A stretch of 54,971 nt of DNA, from contig SCRJ01000158.1 of the NCBI GenBank assembly GCA_004298115.1, positions 1 through 54,971 on the forward strand. The letters are read 5' to 3'. This stretch comes from Acidobacteriota bacterium. GTDB taxonomy: Bacteria > Acidobacteriota > Thermoanaerobaculia > Thermoanaerobaculales > Thermoanaerobaculaceae. The notes beneath the pieces were generated by a model. The model was not told the DNA's origin. It did not search any database and saw only the letters and a program-made list of their open reading frames with translations. The position numbers and the translations under genes are program-made. Of this stretch, positions 49,861 to 54,971 are shown in pieces (the first letter of the stretch is position 1; each line of letters opens with the position of its first letter).

Positions 49861-51042
49861 ATGGCCGACGCGCCCCTGCCGCTGCCGCGGTTTCTGCGGT
49901 CACCGCCGGCGGCGGTGCTGCAATCCGTCATGGGGGTCGTCGAGCGTCTGTATGACGCCGTCGGCGACGACGAGGCGCTCAAGGAGGCGTGCATCCTGTT
50001 CGGCAGCAGCGTCGGCGCCGAGATGATCGCGGTGCACCGCTACGACTACGACCGGCCGGCGGGGAGCGTGCTGGTTTCGATCCAGGGCTTCGGGGGAGAC
50101 ACCTGCGCCCTATACGCCGAACACTACTCCGCCGTGAACGTCTGGATGCTCCGAGGTCGCGGGGTGGTGCGGCCCGGCTCGGTCACGGTAAGCCACCTGC
50201 TGTGCCCTGATGCCGTGCTGGTCCGGAGCGAGTGGTACAACGACTTCCTCCGACCCCGGGGCATCTTCCACTCCCTGGGGTGTGTGGTCCAGGTCGCGGG
50301 CCGCGTCACCAAGACCGTCACCTTCCTGCGCCCTCGCCGCCTCGGGAACTACACGGAGGACGAGCAGCGCCGGCTGCAGGTGCTGGGTCCCCACCTGCAG
50401 AACGCCTTCCGCCTGCACGAACGACTGGCGGCGGCTCGCGTCTCCGACCAGATCGGCCTCGATCTGCTGGAACGGGTCCAGACCGGGGCGATCCTTCTCG
50501 GCCGTGGGGGTGAGGTCAAGGCCGTGAACGGTGCGGCCGCCCGGTTGCTCGAGGCCCGCGACGGGCTCGAGTTGGCGTTCGGACGACTCAACGCCACCGC
50601 GGCGGTGAGTGGCGCCATCCTCTGCAAGACCCTGCGTGCGGCGCTCGGCGAGGCGTGCGGCCAGCGTCCTCCCGAGACCGGCAGCGCTTTGGTGATGCGT
50701 CCGTCCGGCCGCCAGCCGTACCAGGTCACGGCCATCCCGCTGCGCCTGGGCGGCTCGTGCTTCAGCGAGCCGCAGGCGGCCGCCGTGGTGTTCGTGAGCG
50801 ATCCGGAGGCGACCGGCACGACCTCCGTTGTCGAGCTCGGAGCGGCCTACCACCTGACGTCGAGCGAAGCCAAGGTGGCCGCCCTCCTGGCCGAGGGGCT
50901 CGAGCTGCACGAAGCCGCCGATCGTATGGGGGTTTCCATCAACACGGCGCGCACGCACCTGGCGCACGCGTTTTCCAAGACCGGGACCAGCCGCCAGGCG
51001 GAGCTCGTCCGGCTGGTCCTGCTCGCGCAGCGAGCCCATTGA
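49861..51042 (+). CDS. LuxR-type HTH regulator with GAF/PAS-like sensor part
   Basis: A protein of 393 residues. Residues 1-220 resemble a GAF-like sensory region, and about 225-320 a PAS-like part (GLDLLERVQTGAILLGRGGEVKAVNGAAARLLE). The C-terminal 65 residues are a LuxR helix-turn-helix: LTSSEAKVAALLAEGLELHEAADRMGVSINTARTHLAHAFSKTGTSRQAEL. No receiver domain or phosphoacceptor is seen. It probably senses a small molecule, perhaps related to the upstream hydrolase. The ATG follows the hydrolase stop by 4 bases. Confidence 0.87.
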   Translation: MADAPLPLPRFLRSPPAAVLQSVMGVVERLYDAVGDDEALKEACILFGSSVGAEMIAVHRYDYDRPAGSVLVSIQGFGGDTCALYAEHYSAVNVWMLRGRGVVRPGSVTVSHLLCPDAVLVRSEWYNDFLRPRGIFHSLGCVVQVAGRVTKTVTFLRPRRLGNYTEDEQRRLQVLGPHLQNAFRLHERLAAARVSDQIGLDLLERVQTGAILLGRGGEVKAVNGAAARLLEARDGLELAFGRLNATAAVSGAILCKTLRAALGEACGQRPPETGSALVMRPSGRQPYQVTAIPLRLGGSCFSEPQAAAVVFVSDPEATGTTSVVELGAAYHLTSSEAKVAALLAEGLELHEAADRMGVSINTARTHLAHAFSKTGTSRQAELVRLVLLAQRAH

Positions 51043-51213
51043 CGTCTCCCACGAAAGATTTCGTCGAGCCAACCCTTGGGCCCAGGACGGTACGAATCGG
51101 TACCGGATCGGTATCCCGTTGAGATGATGGCGCTGCCTGCTTGCTTCACCACGCCCCAACAATGGACGCAATCGGATACGGAACCTTGGCTGGTACCTTT
51201 GACGAAGTGCGGT

Positions 51214-52197
51214 TCAGAGGTTGATTCGTACCAAGTCGATGGCCTCCGGCTTGGACGTCCCCAGCTTGTACTTGGATTCGGCGAGCTTCAGGGATTGCGG
51301 GAGGGGCAACGGGTCGATCTTCTCCGCGATCCGCTTCTCGTTCATCGCCGCGATGGCGGCGGCCTCGGCGGCCACGGGGTCCCGCGACACGATGATCCCC
51401 GCCCAGTACCAGGGCACGCCGCGGCGGTACGTGCCGCGCAGGCCGTCGAGCAGGTTGAGGACGGTCTTTCCCCGGATGCCGGGCCGGGCCGAGACCCCCG
51501 CCAGGAAATCGGGATCGTTGTGGCACTTCGACATGTCCTCCGGAATGAGCGAGCCGATGTGGTTCTTGAGGAACAGGCTCGCCACCATGTCGTTCCCGAT
51601 GAACAAGCTGGTCACCACGTTGTTCTCCACGCACTTCAGCGAGGCCAGGTTGACGATCTTGGTGGCGGTCCTGGTGATGATCCGGGTCAGGCGCTGCTCG
51701 GGATCGAATCCGCCTCCCTGGTCCGTGCCGAAACAGCGCACGCCCGGCCCTGCGGCGTTGATCGCGAAGCCGCTCTTCTTGAGCGCCTCGGTGTCGTTGT
51801 CGTAGAGGATGATCTGCTCGGCGGGGATGACGGTCTGCAGGCTCCGGCACATCGCGCCCACCAGCTCCCGGTGCGGGTTGAGGGCGATCGTCCAGTTGTT
51901 GCAGTTCATCTTCACCGCGACCACGTCGGCCGGGGTGAGCCCGAGCGACTTCCAGGACTCCGCGGGGGTCGCAGCCCCGGTCAAGGCCCGAAGCGCCCCG
52001 TCGAACAGGCGCGTCGTCTCGGCGGCGTCGCAAACGTTGCGGTCGTTGACGGCGCGCGGGTTGCGGGCAACCACCACCCGGACCTTCTCGGCCGCCGGCG
52101 GGGGCCCGGCCACACCCCCCACCGCGACAAGACAGAGACCGATTCCGGCCAGAACCCGGACCGAACACCAAGCAGGAGCTCTCCGCCGCCGATTCAT
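51214..52197 (-). CDS. DUF362-type protein (module copy 2)
   Basis: A protein of 327 residues from ATG 52197. A signal peptide is visible (VLAGIGLCLVAVGGVAG). The body keeps VVAVKMNCNNWTIALNPHRELVGAMCRSLQTVIPAEQIILYDND, TKIVNLASLKCVENNVVTSLFIGN and KTVLNLLDGLRGTYRRG, parallel to copy 1 (KIVNLA, LNITDGLRG). There is no ferredoxin-type Cys cluster. ATG overlaps the stop of the DUF6599-like gene (ATGA). Here the DUF6599-like gene comes first, the reverse of copy 1. Confidence 0.87.
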   Translation of the reverse strand: MNRRRRAPAWCSVRVLAGIGLCLVAVGGVAGPPPAAEKVRVVVARNPRAVNDRNVCDAAETTRLFDGALRALTGAATPAESWKSLGLTPADVVAVKMNCNNWTIALNPHRELVGAMCRSLQTVIPAEQIILYDNDTEALKKSGFAINAAGPGVRCFGTDQGGGFDPEQRLTRIITRTATKIVNLASLKCVENNVVTSLFIGNDMVASLFLKNHIGSLIPEDMSKCHNDPDFLAGVSARPGIRGKTVLNLLDGLRGTYRRGVPWYWAGIIVSRDPVAAEAAAIAAMNEKRIAEKIDPLPLPQSLKLAESKYKLGTSKPEAIDLVRINL

Positions 52198-52754
52198 GGT
52201 CCCTCCTTCTCGAGCACCGACTTCACCGTGACGCCGAACTGGGCCAGACGGGCCGACAGCCGATCGTCGCTGACGTGCAGATAGACGAGACGGCGGCCGT
52301 GGACGAAGTAGAAGAAGTAGTCGGGCGGGAAGCGGTACGACTTGCCGGACGGGTCGAGGTCGAGCGGGCCGGCGCCGGGAGGGCAGATCCTCTCGTCGGC
52401 CATCGCCTGCCGCGCCTGTTCCGGGGTCGCCATGCCGTAGACGTCCAGGGTGATCGTGTTCCCGCGACCGTCCCCGTACTCGGCGTGGAAGAGATCGGCA
52501 AACCCGTGCTCCAGGTACACCACGCCCCCGCCGTCGATGTACGTGAAGATGTCGCCGTCCTTGAGCGGGTGCTCGGCCGTCCCGAACAACAGCGGCGGCC
52601 CGGAGGACGCGAACCCTTCCGGCGCCAGGGCCGCCAGCGCGCCGGACGGCGGCGCGGGGACGCGCGCCGGCCGCGCGGAAGCCGCGACACAGCCGAGGAG
52701 CAGGAGCAGACCCACCGCGACGGGGAGCGATCGGGAAACCCTCTCGCGGACCAT
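52194..52754 (-). CDS. DUF6599-like lipoprotein (module copy 2)
   Basis: A protein of 186 residues with a lipobox LLGC near residue 22. TYIDGGGVVYLEHGF (71-85) matches YNHIDGGAEIFLELGFE in copy 1, and VYGMATPEQARQAMADE matches the following strand-helix unit. It is about 100 residues shorter than copy 1, which has a second domain. Its function is unknown. It is translationally coupled to DUF362 copy 2. Confidence 0.78.
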   Translation of the reverse strand: MVRERVSRSLPVAVGLLLLLGCVAASARPARVPAPPSGALAALAPEGFASSGPPLLFGTAEHPLKDGDIFTYIDGGGVVYLEHGFADLFHAEYGDGRGNTITLDVYGMATPEQARQAMADERICPPGAGPLDLDPSGKSYRFPPDYFFYFVHGRRLVYLHVSDDRLSARLAQFGVTVKSVLEKEGP

Positions 52755-52960
52755 ACGCCGAGCATACTCCCGAGTTGAGATCCGGCAACTGGAGTCGAGA
52801 TGAACACCTTGTCGCCCGCTGTCCGGTGGGTGCCGGCTTGCAGTGGATGCGCACCGGGATCCTCCACCGCGATCGTCGGATCGTGATACGCGGCACCAGT
52901 GCGCCAGGCCGCACGCGGAAGAAGCGGCCTGCGCATGCCGTCGGGCGCCTGTCGTCTCGG

Positions 52961-52989
52961 GTGACGGAGGCGGCTGATGCCTCTATGAT
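52961..52989 (+). promoter_or_regulatory. Promoter of MBL-fold gene, short leader
   Basis: GTGACG (52961-52966) and TATGAT (52984-52989), 17 bases apart; the ATG at 52996 is only 6 bases after the -10 box, so the mRNA may be leaderless. Confidence 0.5.
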
Positions 52990-52995
52990 CGCGGC

Positions 52996-53946
52996 ATGCG
53001 AGCCCCAAGCCTGCCGCCACTCGTCGCTTCCCTCGTGTCCTGCCTGACGCTGGCGAGCGCCCTCGCCGCCGCCGAGGCCAAGCCCTACTTCACCCTGCAC
53101 GAGGTCGGCCCCGGCGTCTTCGCCGCGATCTGCGTCCCCGGGAGCGCGGCGGGGAGCAACGCCGGCTTCGTCATCGGCGACGACGGCGTCGCGGTCGTCG
53201 ACACCTTCCAGGCGAGCGCCGCCGCCGAGCAGCTGCTCGCGGCCATCCGTGAGCGCACCAAGCTGCCGATCCGCTTCGTCGTCGACACCCACTATCACCT
53301 CGACCACGTAGCCGGGAACGGCGTCTTCCGCGACGCCGGCGCGACGATCGTGGCGCAGCGCAACGTGCGGGCGTGGGAGCGGACGGAGAACCTCAAGTGG
53401 TGGGCGCCGAACGTGCCTGCCGACAAGCGGGCCTGGGTCGAGTCGTTCGTCCTGCCGAGCCTGGTCTACGACGACGGGGTCGACCTCTACCTCGGCAACC
53501 GCCTCCTCGAGGTGCGGGCGATGCCCGGGCACACCGGCGGCGACTCGGTCGTGTTCGTTCCCGATGCCGACGTCGTCTTCACCGGCGACCTCTTCTGGAA
53601 CACCGCCCTTCCCAACACGACGGACGCCGACACGGCCGCCTGGATGACGTCGGACGATCGGCTGCTCGCGGGCCACCCTGCGGCGACCTTCGTCCCCGGC
53701 CACGGCGAGGTCGGCAGGGCCGCCGACGTGGCGGCGTTCCGCGGCTACCTTGAGGCGCTGCGCGGCGCGGTCGCCGCCGCCCGGCAGGCCGGCCTGAGTG
53801 GCGATGCGCTGGTCGCCGAGGTCCGCGGCCAGCTCGCCCCCCGCTTCGCGCGCTGGGGGTTCTACGACCACTTCATCGCGGAGAACATCACCCAGATGGA
53901 CAGCGAGCTCGTGGGCACCAAGCCCCGCCCCGTCCCGGTGCGGTGA
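52996..53946 (+). CDS. Exported metallo-beta-lactamase-fold hydrolase
   Basis: A protein of 316 residues with a signal peptide (cleavage near LAAAEA). MBL motifs are THYHLDHVAGN (HxHxDH), PGHTGGDSVVF, TGDLFWN and PGHGEV, so two zinc or iron ions can bind. The family includes lactonases, thioesterases and glyoxalase-like hydrolases. It is probably periplasmic. The substrate is unknown. No operon partner is seen. Confidence 0.9.
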   Translation: MRAPSLPPLVASLVSCLTLASALAAAEAKPYFTLHEVGPGVFAAICVPGSAAGSNAGFVIGDDGVAVVDTFQASAAAEQLLAAIRERTKLPIRFVVDTHYHLDHVAGNGVFRDAGATIVAQRNVRAWERTENLKWWAPNVPADKRAWVESFVLPSLVYDDGVDLYLGNRLLEVRAMPGHTGGDSVVFVPDADVVFTGDLFWNTALPNTTDADTAAWMTSDDRLLAGHPAATFVPGHGEVGRAADVAAFRGYLEALRGAVAAARQAGLSGDALVAEVRGQLAPRFARWGFYDHFIAENITQMDSELVGTKPRPVPVR

Positions 53947-54037
53947 GGTCGACGTCGTCCACAGCCGCCGGGGTCCCGCGGCGCGCGCGGGAGGGACGCC
54001 GTGACCTGCCGGCGAGCCCGGCGCCGAAGCGGCTTCG

Positions 54038-54880
54038 TCAGCTCGCGTCCGTGCCCCGCGCAGCGCGGGCGACGATCGCGTCGAGCCAGACGCGCCGGAT
54101 GATCGCGCTCCCGGGGTAGATGATCCGCCAGTAGCGAGCGAACGTTCGCTGCGCCGCGTCATCGTTGGCGAGCGAGCGTGTTTCGGTCGAGACCCGAACC
54201 ACGCCCCCGCCCTCATCGACCACGCGGAGGTTGAAGGCGACGCGGATACCGTCCGGCGCGGTGAATGCCACGAACTGCTCCGGGGTCGTCACCGGCGGGC
54301 GCGGCTTGTGGACGAAGCCGACCATGCCCAATACGAGCTCCGACGGGTCGCTGAGGTCGAGGGCGAGGAAGCCCGAGCCGGGCCCGAGCATCGTATCGAG
54401 GAGCGGGCGGGGGTCCGGCGGCGAGCCGCGGAACCGCCCGCCCGCCGCGGCGCGGATGCGCATCAGCAGCACCGCGGCCGGCATGTCGGCCAGGCTCACC
54501 TGCCGCACCGCCGCGACGACCGCCTCGACGGGGGCGCGCACCCGCGCCTCGTGGTACTCGACGAACTGATACTCCGCCAGGAACCGGTCGATGCGGCCAT
54601 GCGCCTGCGCCGGCCGCGTGACCCGCGCCGGCCAGAGCACGGCCGCCACGGCGAGGCCGACGCCGCCGAGCGCCACCGCCAGCGCGTGCCAGCGCGTGCG
54701 GACGCCGAGGAAGCGCAGCGGGCGGGCCAGCGAGACCAGCCCCGCAAGGGCCGCCGCGATGCCGACCCACGCCAGGTAGCTCGGCGCGTCGAAGGGGACG
54801 TAGTGGAGGGCGAACGCAAGGAACACGACGGCCGCCGCCACAGTGAGGGCCACAACGACGAGTCTGGTCGGGCGACGCAT
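54038..54880 (-). CDS. Membrane protein with SRPBCC-like domain, unknown
   Basis: A protein of 280 residues from ATG 54880. Three hydrophobic segments occur in the first 90 residues (LVVVALTVAAAVVFLAFAL, LAWVGIAAALAGLVSLA and LAVALGGVGLAVAAVLW). The soluble remainder starts FVEYHEARVRAPVEAVVAAVRQVSLADMPAAVLLMRIR and includes strands like IRVAFNLRVVDEGGGVVRVSTETRS, which recall SRPBCC-type domains. No catalytic motif is seen. It is convergent with the MBL gene, 91 bases apart. Confidence 0.72.
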   Translation of the reverse strand: MRRPTRLVVVALTVAAAVVFLAFALHYVPFDAPSYLAWVGIAAALAGLVSLARPLRFLGVRTRWHALAVALGGVGLAVAAVLWPARVTRPAQAHGRIDRFLAEYQFVEYHEARVRAPVEAVVAAVRQVSLADMPAAVLLMRIRAAAGGRFRGSPPDPRPLLDTMLGPGSGFLALDLSDPSELVLGMVGFVHKPRPPVTTPEQFVAFTAPDGIRVAFNLRVVDEGGGVVRVSTETRSLANDDAAQRTFARYWRIIYPGSAIIRRVWLDAIVARAARGTDAS

Positions 54881-54971
54881 TGCAGGCTCCGTTCATCGCC
54901 GAAGCGAACCAAGGTGAGATACGCAGCCGCCGGCGCTCGGTTGCAGCGAGAGGAGCGGGCTACAGGATGCC

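Overview
This is a 55 kb chromosomal window of very high GC, densely packed with short or overlapping gene junctions, from a Gram-negative bacterium. LpxC implies lipid A, and there are many signal peptides, lipoboxes and Tat-like leaders. SelB, a prenyltransferase pair suited to quinone synthesis, a proofreading-deficient PolA and a TP-rich secreted repeat protein fit an uncultured Acidobacteriota-like lineage (for example the Thermoanaerobaculia side). That placement is inference, because no rRNA gene is present.

Layout. 1-7.4 kb: a partial PHP-domain gene, polA, a secreted protein convergent with selB, a CYTH enzyme and a sugar nucleotidyltransferase. 7.4-8.4 kb: a type II pseudopilin and a helix-hairpin-helix exported protein on the minus strand. 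8.7-13.6 kb: a plus-strand run of acetyltransferase, ubiX, ubiA-type prenyltransferase, deoxynucleoside kinase and panB-panC-panD, mostly with 1-11 base overlaps. 13.6-15.6 kb: a TPR protein, cutA and tmRNA (ssrA, tag ANTELALAA). 15.8-21.5 kb: accessory DNA after ssrA, with a secreted hydrolase, a YefM-YoeB toxin-antitoxin pair with promoter and TGTACA operators, a solitary HicB-like protein, and a type IIG restriction-methyltransferase coupled to a small membrane protein. A strongly folded non-coding element follows. 21.6-31.8 kb: acyl-CoA dehydrogenase, aminotransferase, small proteins, trmL, a CocE-type hydrolase, a DUF362 plus DUF6599-like pair, a MATE/ANKH-like transporter and a phosphoesterase.

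32-39 kb is the most unusual stretch. A minus-strand block encodes a response-regulator receiver fused to LpxC, then GatE and GatD (the amidotransferase known from archaea), gamma-glutamyltransferase and a lipoprotein. 39.2-45.2 kb holds surface or envelope genes: a three-repeat secreted protein, two Cys-rich paralogues, a membrane protein with eight 26-residue LRV/HEAT-like repeats and a His/Asp/Arg-rich lipoprotein. 45.3-48.1 kb is an HxlR regulator divergent from DoxX-pirin-LigB-type dioxygenase, with tandem GTAGCTAC palindromes over a consensus promoter; it resembles the Bacillus CatR/YodB-CatDE quinone-stress system. 49-51 kb has an alpha/beta hydrolase plus LuxR-type regulator. 51.2-52.8 kb carries a second DUF6599-like/DUF362 pair, followed by an MBL-fold hydrolase and a membrane protein.

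The strongest candidates for new biology are the REC-LpxC fusion next to bacterial gatE-gatD, the duplicated DUF362/DUF6599-like module, the Cys-rich paralogues, and the folded element at about 21.45-21.54 kb.
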